Shown here: positions 1-7,267 of the stretch, one piece after another
How the letters are laid out: every line of letters begins with the position of its first letter
Position numbering within the stretch: the stretch's first letter is position 1
Source: a virus
Virus record (IMG/VR): IMGVR_UViG_3300047546_001189
Location: 1-24,563 of that record
Direction: 5' to 3' (one strand)
DNA length: 24,563 nt
Translations under genes and position numbers: made by a program
Notes under the pieces: generated by a model
The model's input: only the letters and a program-made list of their open reading frames with translations
Told to the model about the DNA's origin: nothing
Database searches by the model: none

Positions 1-127
1 AGCAACACCTATTACTATTACACCCACAGGTGCTGACACCATTGACGGTGCTGCCACTGCCACTATCAATGCTCCATTTGGTTCATTGACCATGGTGTTT
101 GATGGCACACAATGGATTTTAATCTAA
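1..127 (+). CDS. C-terminal end of a tail-fibre-like structural protein (partial)
   Basis: This is an open frame entering from the left edge, read from base 2, with its stop at 125-127. The last residues include a D-T-I-D-G motif followed by a strand ending FDGTQWILI. The same pattern (ETIDG, then a V-F-strand ending in W-x-I) closes the next two genes, so this is the tail of a third paralogous module. The function is inferred from the paralogues: a beta-rich, Gly/Thr/Ser-rich virion fibre or whisker component. The start lies outside the window. It could equally be the end of a much larger fibre. Confidence 0.7.
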   Translation, partial: ATPITITPTGADTIDGAATATINAPFGSLTMVFDGTQWILI

Positions 128-136
128 TAGAATAAT

Positions 137-610
137 ATGGCTTACAATAGACCACCACAAGTAACATTGGCTGGCGTAGGACTTAAACAAAATCCTCCTC
201 CATCTATTATTCAGCCTCCGGGTATTGTTCCGGTAACGCTGGATGCTGAAATTGCAACTACCAACAGCCTTGGTGTAATTCAGGTTGGCAGTGGCTTGTC
301 TATCACACCCAGTGGTGTATTATCAGCAACAGGCAGCAGCGGAAGTAATTTTGTAAATGTTACTCTCACAGGTGTTAGCTATCTAATCACTGCTGATGAT
401 TCATATGTTGGTGCTACTAGTAAAAACATTACGCTAACTTTGCCCACTGGTCTATTGGGTAGAGTGTACTATATTAAAAACCAAAGTGATGGAAACATCA
501 AAGTACAAGGCTCGGGAGGTGAAACCATAGATGGTAGTGCTTTCCAAACATTGGGTTCCAACAGCGGCTTTATGGTCGTGTTTGATGGCGCCAGATGGAA
601 TATTTTATAA
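137..610 (+). CDS. Tail-fibre-like structural protein, paralogue 1
   Basis: The product is 157 residues, with no signal peptide or membrane segment. The N-terminal third is Pro-rich (residues 4-33). A short segment, NSLGVIQVGSGLSITPSG (about 44-61), resembles the fibre repeats found upstream of intramolecular-chaperone or receptor-binding regions. The C-terminal half (about 75-157) is predicted beta structure with a Y-V-G-A turn, a TLPTGLLGRVYYIKN strand, an ETIDG turn and a final VVFDGARWNIL strand. That module recurs in the flanking genes. The start ATG lies nine bases after the previous stop, with only a weak ribosome site. The location suggests a virion surface fibre or decoration protein. 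The exact role and receptor cannot be read from sequence. Confidence 0.7.
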   Translation: MAYNRPPQVTLAGVGLKQNPPPSIIQPPGIVPVTLDAEIATTNSLGVIQVGSGLSITPSGVLSATGSSGSNFVNVTLTGVSYLITADDSYVGATSKNITLTLPTGLLGRVYYIKNQSDGNIKVQGSGGETIDGSAFQTLGSNSGFMVVFDGARWNIL

Positions 611-619
611 GGAAACGAA

Positions 620-1246
620 ATGTCATATCTATTCCCCGAAGGTTCTACCACTGAGCGCGGTGTAGTAGAAATTGGATCTAACATTGATGTCTTAGATGGC
701 ATCATATCTATACCGCAAAGTGTTGCACCAACTGCCGCAATCTTTTTTGATGAGCTTGATGCAACCAGTGCGCTAAGACTAGACGGCAAGTCTGTTGTTA
801 CAGAAATTACACCCACAGCCGGTAGCGGTATCAGCATAACCAACTTGGTTGGAACTGGCCCTGACTCTAGCTTTACTGTAAACAACACCGGTGTTCTGAG
901 TCTGGTTGCTGGTGCCGGTATTACTCTATCAGCCAGCACTGGCATTATCACTGTCAGTGCCACTGGCGCTGATTTTTTAAACACCATTGGCGTCACCAAC
1001 AATTATACTGCAACAGCCACAGACGAGTATATTGGAGTTAACAGTACAAGCTTGGTCACTGTTACTTTACCAGCAGGTGTCCAAGGGCGACAGTATATCA
1101 TCAAAGAAGAAAGAGGCACAGGCACAGGAAGAGTAAATGTGCAAGGCACTGGCAATGAGACCATTGACGGTAGCCCGTTCAAGCAACTGACCGCCAATGC
1201 AAGTTTGACAGTAGTCTTTCGTGCAGGTCAGTGGCGCATAATTTAA
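620..1246 (+). CDS. Tail-fibre-like structural protein, paralogue 2
   Basis: The product is 208 residues and is preceded by a clear AAGGAAAC ribosome site. The N-terminus (SYLFPEGSTTERGVVEIGSN) is typical of short phage fibre or whisker segments that join a trimeric stalk. The middle contains two degenerate G-x-G-I-T/S repeats, at about residues 70-75 and 94-99. The C-terminal module (about 116-208) matches the preceding gene: a DEYIGVNS turn, a VTLPAGVQGRQYIIKEE strand, NETIDGSPF, and a final VVFRAGQWRII strand. No enzyme motif is visible. A phage structural protein is likely; its assignment to fibre, whisker or capsid decoration is inference. Confidence 0.7.
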   Translation: MSYLFPEGSTTERGVVEIGSNIDVLDGIISIPQSVAPTAAIFFDELDATSALRLDGKSVVTEITPTAGSGISITNLVGTGPDSSFTVNNTGVLSLVAGAGITLSASTGIITVSATGADFLNTIGVTNNYTATATDEYIGVNSTSLVTVTLPAGVQGRQYIIKEERGTGTGRVNVQGTGNETIDGSPFKQLTANASLTVVFRAGQWRII

Positions 1247-1258
1247 TAAGGAAACAAA

Positions 1259-1774
1259 ATGTATAAAAGATCAAATTATTATGCAAACGGAACTAGAATC
1301 CCAGATTCTCTTCCAGAAAGCTATCAACCATCCACATTGGGTAACGCACCAGTGGGGCAGAAATGTTTGACTTGCAAAAATTTTAATGCAACTACTTTTC
1401 AATGCTCACGATGGACTGCCCAAGTTCGACCACGTTGGTGGTGTGCAGCATGGGAACAAGGCCCTGTTACAGCGGTTCCAGCGACGCTGGGCAAATCTAA
1501 GTTGGGTCCTTACAAGCGTGTTGCCACTTCTATTGTGGAAGAACACTTTGCCAGTGTACCCAAGCTAGGGGCCGCGGCACCGACCAATGAACCCGACACT
1601 ATTCAACTCAATGTACCACTTATGATTCGTTTACTTGAATATGCCAAAGAAGATGCAAAAACTGACATGGATTTACACATGGTTGCAGAGAACCTAATAG
1701 ATCTATCAGAAGAAGGCGAAGTACTTGATATGGAAAGCTATGAAGACATAGTTGATATCAACAACAAAGACTAA
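1259..1774 (+). CDS. Four-cysteine (HiPIP-like) phage protein
   Basis: The product is 171 residues, with ribosome site AAGGAAAC. Residues 36-66 hold four cysteines spaced C-x2-C-x9-C-x12-C (C36, C39, C49, C62), the last in the context WWCAAW. This resembles the cluster-binding pattern of high-potential iron-sulfur proteins (C-x2-C...C...GWC), although here Trp replaces Gly. A structural zinc site is the other option. Residues 85-97 (YKRVATSIVEEHF) nearly repeat the N-terminus of the next gene and mark the boundary to an acidic C-terminal domain (about 113-171) predicted to be helical. The bipartite layout suggests two units joined at a repeated linker. The function is unknown. Confidence 0.6.
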   Translation: MYKRSNYYANGTRIPDSLPESYQPSTLGNAPVGQKCLTCKNFNATTFQCSRWTAQVRPRWWCAAWEQGPVTAVPATLGKSKLGPYKRVATSIVEEHFASVPKLGAAAPTNEPDTIQLNVPLMIRLLEYAKEDAKTDMDLHMVAENLIDLSEEGEVLDMESYEDIVDINNKD

Positions 1775-1784
1775 GGAAAATACC

Positions 1785-2438
1785 ATGTACAAAAGAATAA
1801 CTCATTCCATTGTAGAAGAACATTTTGGTCATCCAATGGCCAGTGAAATCAAAGAAAGTTTAGATAACAAAAGTGTTACACTAAGATATTTCATTGAACC
1901 CATGACCATTGATAAATTTAGATCGGATATTTTTAACTACTACAACTCATTGACCAGCAAGCTCAATAGTGCTGTTAAGGCTATCGAAAGCGGCAATGAA
2001 ACTCAGTTAATGGAAACTGAAAAAACTGTATTTGAAAACATTGATCAAGTGGGTAATTTATTCAAGGGACTTTATGGACTTGAGTTTGGTGAAAGATTCA
2101 ACCAATTCAATCGCTCGTTTGTGCTTGGCGCATTGTCTATTGCCAAGAATTTAAAAAACAAGGTAGACATTAGAGACTGGCGCAATCGCTTGGATGTATT
2201 CAAGTTTGATTTGGCCAATATGCTTTTTACCAATAATAATCTATGGCGACAACCCGACACACAAAACTTGTTGGGACAAATCATTGATGCATTGGTTCAG
2301 CACGAGCAGGCGGTCATTAATAAAGACAGCGCAAACGAAACTCAAACCAAAGAAAAACTTGTTAATCTTTGGTCATCGTTGGCCAGCACTTTGGCTTTTG
2401 GTGCTGCTCAACAACACCCTGCTAAGTTTACCAACTGA
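1785..2438 (+). CDS. Helical phage protein with YKR...SIVEEHF leader
   Basis: The product is 217 residues. I chose the ATG at 1785 over an in-frame TTG at 1752 because an AAGGAAAA ribosome site sits just before it and the TTG lies inside the previous gene. The N-terminus, MYKRITHSIVEEHFG, matches an internal segment of the preceding protein. The rest is predicted nearly all alpha-helical with no Cys, no signal peptide and no membrane segment. No recognised domain was found. The stop overlaps the start of the protease gene in a TGATG arrangement, implying translational coupling. The leader contains I-V-E, so it could be a processed targeting peptide (inference). Otherwise this is a hypothetical phage protein. 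Confidence 0.6.
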   Translation: MYKRITHSIVEEHFGHPMASEIKESLDNKSVTLRYFIEPMTIDKFRSDIFNYYNSLTSKLNSAVKAIESGNETQLMETEKTVFENIDQVGNLFKGLYGLEFGERFNQFNRSFVLGALSIAKNLKNKVDIRDWRNRLDVFKFDLANMLFTNNNLWRQPDTQNLLGQIIDALVQHEQAVINKDSANETQTKEKLVNLWSSLASTLAFGAAQQHPAKFTN

Positions 2439-3187
2439 TGTCAAGTCGTTGCAAATATCGTGTAAAGCCAGACCGGTCTGATTGGCGAGATCGTTACTAT
2501 AACTATGCTCGCAGCACGATTCGCGAAAGTGTTGACCTACGCGACATGGCCCGTGTTGTGCAATCTCAAAGTGATTTGGGAAGTTGTACAGCACAGGCCA
2601 TTGTTGCTGCCTATGAGATACTGTTAAAGCGAGAATACCCCAGTGAATTTGCTGAGTTGAGTCCATTGTTTGTATACTACAATACACGCATGGAAGATGG
2701 TACAATCAACGAAGACACTGGTGCGTATCTACGCGATGCTCTCAAGGCCCTGGGTCGTTACGGTGTTTGCACCGAAGAAGTCTGGCCCTATGATCCTAAA
2801 AAATTCAATGTAAAGCCATCTGCTGAAGCTTATCTCAATGCCGGCAAATACAGAATCTCAGAATATCGAAGACTGACCAGCATTGACAATATCTTGGATT
2901 CTTTGAGCAACGATCATCCAGTGGTTGCTGGAATCATGGTCTATTCCAGCTTTGAACAAATAACCAATGAATCTGTTATATTATCCATGCCCTATGACTC
3001 TGAAAAAGAACTAGGTGCTCATGCCTTGCTCTTGGTTGGCTATGATTTAAATAAGAAACAATTATTGGCTCAAAATAGCTTTGGATCTAGTTGGGGCGAA
3101 AAAGGATACTTTTGGATACCCTTTGATTACATGCAACAAGAGCTAACTGATGCTTGGATTTTCAATATACTTGTAAAAAATGATTGA
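2438..3187 (+). CDS. Papain-family (C1A-like) cysteine protease
   Basis: The product is 249 residues with the full papain-type active site in order: oxyanion-hole Gln44 and nucleophile Cys50 in QSDLGSC (Gln to Cys spacing of six, as in papain), His195 in GAHALLLVGYD, and Asn213 in QNSFGSSWGEKGYFWIP. The last is the classic N-S-x-G-x-x-W-G-x-x-G-Y block. There is no signal peptide and almost no propeptide (about 40 residues before Cys50), so it probably acts in the cytoplasm or in the virion. It is coupled to the upstream gene by TGATG. Possible roles are cleavage of host proteins or of phage precursors; nothing here decides between them. Papain-fold proteases are uncommon in phages compared with gp21-type serine proteases. 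Confidence 0.85.
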   Translation: MSSRCKYRVKPDRSDWRDRYYNYARSTIRESVDLRDMARVVQSQSDLGSCTAQAIVAAYEILLKREYPSEFAELSPLFVYYNTRMEDGTINEDTGAYLRDALKALGRYGVCTEEVWPYDPKKFNVKPSAEAYLNAGKYRISEYRRLTSIDNILDSLSNDHPVVAGIMVYSSFEQITNESVILSMPYDSEKELGAHALLLVGYDLNKKQLLAQNSFGSSWGEKGYFWIPFDYMQQELTDAWIFNILVKND

Positions 3188-3212
3188 CCATTAATTTAAA
3201 ATACTGTAAAAT
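3184..3212 (+). promoter_or_regulatory. Sigma70-type promoter upstream of the zinc-finger gene
   Basis: TTGACC (3184-3189), a 17-base spacer and TAAAAT (3207-3212) each match the bacterial consensus hexamers at five of six positions. The promoter overlaps the end of the protease gene and would start transcription about 60 bases before the small gene at 3278. A host-polymerase promoter of this kind would be expected to act early in infection. Confidence 0.55.
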
Positions 3213-3277
3213 ATCTGATGAAAACTGCATCTCTTGCTGCCTAATTCATAATTACTTAAAGATTTAAAGGAGACACA

Positions 3278-3478
3278 ATGCCAGACATTGTTGATGACGC
3301 CCAAGAGGCCATGGAAATCGCTGAGCAATTGCGCCAGCAAACTGCTCGCACATTTAAACCCGTTAGAACGGGCAGTTGCATTGAATGCGATGAACCTACG
3401 GAATTTACATTCTGTTCGGTTGAGTGCAGAGATACCCATGCTCGCCGCGAGCGTATGAGAACCATTACCGGCGGTTAA
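3278..3478 (+). CDS. Small TraR/DksA-type zinc-finger protein
   Basis: The product is 66 residues with a strong AAAGGAGA ribosome site. An acidic N-terminal helix (residues 1-24, PDIVDDAQEAMEIAEQLR) is followed by a C-x2-C-x8-C-x3-C finger (C34, C37, C46, C50) and a basic tail (THARRERMRT). This matches the layout of short phage and plasmid TraR/DksA relatives, which bind in the RNA polymerase secondary channel and alter initiation. The acidic tip residues D5, D6 and D7 sit near where TraR places its coiled-coil tip, but exact equivalence is uncertain. It is the first gene behind a sigma70-type promoter, which fits an early transcription modulator. A generic zinc ribbon is the alternative. 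Confidence 0.6.
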   Translation: MPDIVDDAQEAMEIAEQLRQQTARTFKPVRTGSCIECDEPTEFTFCSVECRDTHARRERMRTITGG

Positions 3479-3486
3479 AATAAATA
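3479..3486 (+). promoter_or_regulatory. T4-late-like promoter element AATAAATA
   Basis: AATAAATAC matches the T4 late core TATAAATA at all but the first base. It ends only five bases before the ATG at 3492, which has no ribosome site. By T4 geometry transcription would begin at or next to the start codon. Confidence 0.4.
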
Positions 3487-3491
3487 CGGGT

Positions 3492-4109
3492 ATGCTGTAC
3501 GCTACCCCATGTAATTTACACAAACACGCCGAAGTTGAACAGGCTTTGGGAGAAGAACATTTCTATCCCAAAGCCTTTTCCTATTTTGATCTAGACGGAT
3601 TCGCACTCAATCCTTTAGAACAAGCATATTACCGCTGTAATGAAATTCCAATCACTGAAGTATTAGGTGTATGGGCGGCACAATATCCTTGGTTAGTACT
3701 AGATAGCCAGCCTAATTTTATTATGGATCACTGCTTTATAGTCACACGCTGTTGTTACACCAAGCAGGCACAGGAGCAGATTCGTCGACATGCCAGCGAC
3801 TATCCTCAGTTACGAAAAATGATGATGCTAAAGCCCAAATGGGGGCTAGACTTTGCCTTGGAATACTACAACGATCACGACTACATTGAACTGCTACACA
3901 TTGAGCAGGATTACAGTAGCTTCAATCAAGCGCAAGACGCCAAGGAAAAACTTGAAACACAACTATTAAACACAGACTGGCAGGATTTTGCTCGGCAATT
4001 GCTGAAATTGCGCGATAGTTGGATTGGTCTCGAAGGCATGGCTAGAAATGACTGGAAAGCTCGCTACTGGGGGCTAGATCAAGCAGAACACACCCTTAAG
4101 GCATTCTGA
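3492..4109 (+). CDS. Hypothetical phage protein, aromatic-rich
   Basis: The product is 205 residues, without a signal peptide or membrane segment, and is rich in Tyr, Trp, His and Gln. The N-terminal half contains a conserved-looking segment, DGFALNPLEQAYYRCNEIP (about 35-53); the C-terminal half is predicted helical. A GEEHFYPKAF stretch (about 25-34) faintly recalls the EEHF motif of two upstream genes, but too weakly to call homology. I recognise no family. The ATG has no Shine-Dalgarno sequence and directly follows an AATAAATA element. The codon use and amino-acid pattern look like a real gene and no alternative frame competes. The function is unknown. Confidence 0.6.
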   Translation: MLYATPCNLHKHAEVEQALGEEHFYPKAFSYFDLDGFALNPLEQAYYRCNEIPITEVLGVWAAQYPWLVLDSQPNFIMDHCFIVTRCCYTKQAQEQIRRHASDYPQLRKMMMLKPKWGLDFALEYYNDHDYIELLHIEQDYSSFNQAQDAKEKLETQLLNTDWQDFARQLLKLRDSWIGLEGMARNDWKARYWGLDQAEHTLKAF

Positions 4110-4117
4110 CTAAATAT
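4110..4117 (+). promoter_or_regulatory. Late-promoter-like CTAAATAT
   Basis: CTAAATAT directly follows the stop of the gene at 3492-4109 and lies 46 bases before the ATG of the 751-residue multidomain protein. The TAAATA core is the T4 late -10 signature with a changed first base. The same CTAAATAT occurs upstream of the gene at 11225. Confidence 0.3.
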
Positions 4118-4163
4118 CCAAATAACCAGCTTTGATGTTGGCACATTGCATTGGAAAACTAAA

Positions 4164-6419
4164 ATGAAACTTTACGAAGTTAAAGGCACAGGCAAATTAC
4201 AGGGCATGACTGTAATGAGTTTGGATGCTTTTGTCAATGGCGCAAAGCCTGAAAAAGAAATGGACGAAAGCGATATCAGCGGCTTGTTACATGCTGCTAA
4301 AAATTACAACAAGTCCTTTTTAATCACTGCGGACTGCGACGATGGCAAGCAAAGAACCTATCGTGTAAGAGCACAAAGCGAGCGTGTGGCACGAGAAAAA
4401 TTTACAGTACATCATGCAATGGCCAAAATCGTCAGCGTCAAAGAAGAAGGTGTAGAGGAAGCTGCGCCAGCTTTGGCCAAAACAGCAGCAGGTTTGGCAT
4501 TGGGCGGCATTGCTGCCGCAGGTGCTCCTGGTATTGTAGCTATACTGGGTCCGCTAGTGGGAATTCCAGTGGCTGCATATGGTGCTTATAGTGCTGCCAA
4601 GTTAGGCATGAAGGGCGTAGAAAAACTATGGGACATGGCCTCTGAAAAGCTGGGCGGTGACGACAAAGTAGAACAGTATGCCACTGCTCAAATTGCTAAA
4701 CTTCCACCCGAACAACAACAACCTGTTGCTGACACCGTTAAGAAATTAGGCGAAAGCAGAACAGCCAAGCTACATCATGGTGTGGTAGAAGGCAAAGAAT
4801 TTGGTGCTTACTATTATGAACAGCTGGCACAAAAAGTATTTGATCAGAATCCCAATTTGTCCAGCGAAAATGAAATTTTAGATCTAGGATACAGTATCAC
4901 TAAAAATGAATTAGGAGCCAGAGCACAAGGCGTATTTCGAGACGAAGATTTTGCTGGTGACTTTGTAAGTGCATACAACTGGTTAAAGCAACAGGAGGAT
5001 GTAACAGAAGGCAGCAAAGACGGAGACAGAATTACCATTGCAGCTCAGGGCAAAGGATACATCGTCTATCATAGCTTTGACCGAGATGCCTATACTGCTC
5101 GTGGTGTAGGTGAATGGAAAGGTCAAATTGAACCAGAATGGTTCTACACTCTGGCTGACGCTGAAGAACATGCTGAAATGGAAATTGCAGGACATGACGA
5201 GCACTATGGCAAGATTGATGAGCTGACATTCAAAGGCAGCACCTGCACCAAGGATTGTTCGGGACATGAAGCCGGTTACAACTGGTATCAGCGCAAAGGC
5301 CGCGTCCCAAATTCGCATAGCAAGAGTTTCAACAAAGGAGCTGACATTGCTGCCAACGAATCTGTAAACGAAGCGCCTGGTGATTTTGGTCTTGGTGCAA
5401 ACTATCGTGACATTCCTGACGAAGAGATGCAGGCATTCTTAGATCGTACCAAGAACAAAGAAAAAACCAAGCGTGACAAGTATGACTATCCTTATGTACA
5501 TGCTTCTAGTATTCAAATCAAAAACGAAGAAGGTCGTGAATATGATCTAGACAGTCTTAGAAAAGAAATCATGACAAGACCAGCCAGCATTCTAGGACAA
5601 AATGCCAAGATGCAACACAGTGAAACTGGAACCGAAGCAATCTTTGATATTGGTTTGCCGGCTCTTAAAGGTCTTGCTGTAAACGAAAAGACTGGACAGT
5701 TTGTTGTGGTAGACACTTGCCCAGGTGCTGGTGCTTGTAAGACTTACTGCTATGCTATGAAGGGCAGCTATGTAATGTTCAAAGCAGTAAGCATGGGTCT
5801 AGCTCGTATGCTTAACTTCTTGCTCAACGACCCTGAAGGATTTAAAAACAAGCTAAATGCAGAAATTGCTGCCGCAAGATCTAAAATGGCCAAGAAGGGT
5901 GCTCGTGTTGTAGTGCGTTGGCATGATGCTGGAGACTTCTTTAGTCCTGAATATCTTGACATGGCCTATGGTGTTGCTCGTGACAATCCTGATGTGGGCT
6001 TTTATGCTTATACCAAGATTGCAGATGTAGCCACTGGCGATCGTCCCAAGAACTTCAACATGAACTTTAGCCAAGGCGCACTTAGTGGACAAGAAAAGAA
6101 AGTTGACTTCAAACGAGTCAAGCACAGCAAGGTAGTGCCCAAGGACATGTTCTTTGATCTAGTGGCGCGAAAAGGATTAAATCTAATCAAGGATGCCAAG
6201 GGCCGTATGCAATTTGCCAGCCCAGAGAATCTTGAGGACTTTAAAACACGCATGGCCAAACACTATGCCATTGACAAAGACAGTATTCTTACATATGATC
6301 AGATGATGGACACTCCGGTTGGTGATGCACCAAAGTGGAATGTGATTGTCATGCCTGGAGACGGTGATAATTCAGCTAACCGCAATGATGTGATTGGCAG
6401 TTACCTGTTGTTTCACTGA
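4164..6419 (+). CDS. Multidomain phage protein with gp88-like Cys domain
   Basis: The product is 751 residues; I prefer the ATG at 4164 to an in-frame TTG at 4146. Four blocks are visible. Residues 1-99 form a small domain with a TYRVRAQSERVAREKF segment. Residues 100-282 begin with a Gly/Ala-rich hydrophobic stretch (about 104-147) that could insert in membranes. Residues 283-403 carry the phage motif CTKDCSGHEAGYNW (361-374). Residues 404-751 resemble the phage gene-88 family, with CPGAGACKTYC (C519, C525, C529), RWHDAGDFFS (585-594) and FYAYTK; the cysteines may hold a metal or Fe-S centre. Block boundaries carry VEE/A (99), VTE/G (282) and VNE/A (403), which resemble T4 prohead-protease sites. 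The stop overlaps the next start (TGATG). Its biochemical role is unknown. Confidence 0.75.
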   Translation: MKLYEVKGTGKLQGMTVMSLDAFVNGAKPEKEMDESDISGLLHAAKNYNKSFLITADCDDGKQRTYRVRAQSERVAREKFTVHHAMAKIVSVKEEGVEEAAPALAKTAAGLALGGIAAAGAPGIVAILGPLVGIPVAAYGAYSAAKLGMKGVEKLWDMASEKLGGDDKVEQYATAQIAKLPPEQQQPVADTVKKLGESRTAKLHHGVVEGKEFGAYYYEQLAQKVFDQNPNLSSENEILDLGYSITKNELGARAQGVFRDEDFAGDFVSAYNWLKQQEDVTEGSKDGDRITIAAQGKGYIVYHSFDRDAYTARGVGEWKGQIEPEWFYTLADAEEHAEMEIAGHDEHYGKIDELTFKGSTCTKDCSGHEAGYNWYQRKGRVPNSHSKSFNKGADIAANESVNEAPGDFGLGANYRDIPDEEMQAFLDRTKNKEKTKRDKYDYPYVHASSIQIKNEEGREYDLDSLRKEIMTRPASILGQNAKMQHSETGTEAIFDIGLPALKGLAVNEKTGQFVVVDTCPGAGACKTYCYAMKGSYVMFKAVSMGLARMLNFLLNDPEGFKNKLNAEIAAARSKMAKKGARVVVRWHDAGDFFSPEYLDMAYGVARDNPDVGFYAYTKIADVATGDRPKNFNMNFSQGALSGQEKKVDFKRVKHSKVVPKDMFFDLVARKGLNLIKDAKGRMQFASPENLEDFKTRMAKHYAIDKDSILTYDQMMDTPVGDAPKWNVIVMPGDGDNSANRNDVIGSYLLFH

Positions 6420-7261
6420 TGAGATTGCGTGATATACTCAGCGAAGTACCCATGGCTGATTATCAGCCATTGGGTGACTTTGACAAGCCAGGTCCTTTTA
6501 GAGGTCCGGATAAAAAGCTAGTTCCGCATCCACGCAATCGTATCAAGGCCGAACGATTCTTTGAACAAACACCTTATGATTTTCGCTTGTTCTTTAGCAA
6601 CATATCAGGCACAGGTCGTTACAGCGAGTACGGGCCTATGGATCCTGAGACTGTAAAAATCATATTTGGTGACGATGGGGAAGAAATTGTTCGAGGACAC
6701 GAAGATGCCATCACCATTGTGTTTGTTGGCAACAAAGGCGATGCCAAGCGTATGCTTACACCCTGGTTAATGGCACACAGATTTGGTCACGCTATCACTG
6801 CTGGCAGCAGAGGAAAACGCGATGCAGGTGGTGCTTGGCAAGAAGCTGAACGACATTTCTTTAGCAACGTCAATCAGATACTAGGGGACTTTTATGGCCG
6901 GACTGGCAACCCAGGCGGGCAATTAAAGTTTGAACTTAGCAAAGAGTATAATGCTCTATTCAATGCCATTGGTACTCAGCGTAGCAGTCGCGAAGGCGAC
7001 ATACGCAGACCATATGAATTCCTCTATGAGATTTTTGCACAGTACCTAGGAACAGGACAGATTACTCTCAACCCGTTGCCTGTCAGCATTGGCTATGGTC
7101 AACAAGCCTGGGGGAAGCCTACTAGAGTTATGTCTGTACGATCAGCAGAACTGCGTGATGAAAATCAAAGACGCCACACAACAGAATTGCTAGCAAGAGA
7201 CATGGAAATCATGTTCAATGATGTGCTCAGTGATGCCGTTGGTAAAATTTATATAATGTGA
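6419..7261 (+). CDS. Zincin-like protein with degenerate HRFGH motif and targeting-type leader
   Basis: The product is 280 residues, coupled to the upstream gene by TGATG. The N-terminus MRLRDILSEVPMADY has the form of a T4 internal-protein leader: a basic start, hydrophobic residues, then I-L-S-E before a new segment at residue 10. Residues 115-126 read PWLMAHRFGHAI, which is the frame of a zinc-protease HExxH with Arg in place of the catalytic Glu (H120, H124). A possible third element is YEFLYEIFAQYL (199-210), similar in form to the downstream Glu helix of short zincins. If related, it would bind metal but lack normal peptidase chemistry. The surroundings suggest a virion-carried or injected protein (inference). 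Confidence 0.55.
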   Translation: MRLRDILSEVPMADYQPLGDFDKPGPFRGPDKKLVPHPRNRIKAERFFEQTPYDFRLFFSNISGTGRYSEYGPMDPETVKIIFGDDGEEIVRGHEDAITIVFVGNKGDAKRMLTPWLMAHRFGHAITAGSRGKRDAGGAWQEAERHFFSNVNQILGDFYGRTGNPGGQLKFELSKEYNALFNAIGTQRSSREGDIRRPYEFLYEIFAQYLGTGQITLNPLPVSIGYGQQAWGKPTRVMSVRSAELRDENQRRHTTELLARDMEIMFNDVLSDAVGKIYIM

Positions 7262-7267
7262 GGCAAC

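Noticed and set aside
469-1002. A 177-residue open frame on the minus strand across the fibre-like genes
   Set aside because: It lies opposite two well-supported genes, has Val/Pro/Ser-rich composition typical of antisense to Gly/Thr-rich repeats, and lacks a ribosome site.
1752-1784. Upstream TTG start for the gene ending at 2438
   Set aside because: It lies inside the previous gene, and the ATG at 1785 has an AAGGAAAA ribosome site just upstream.
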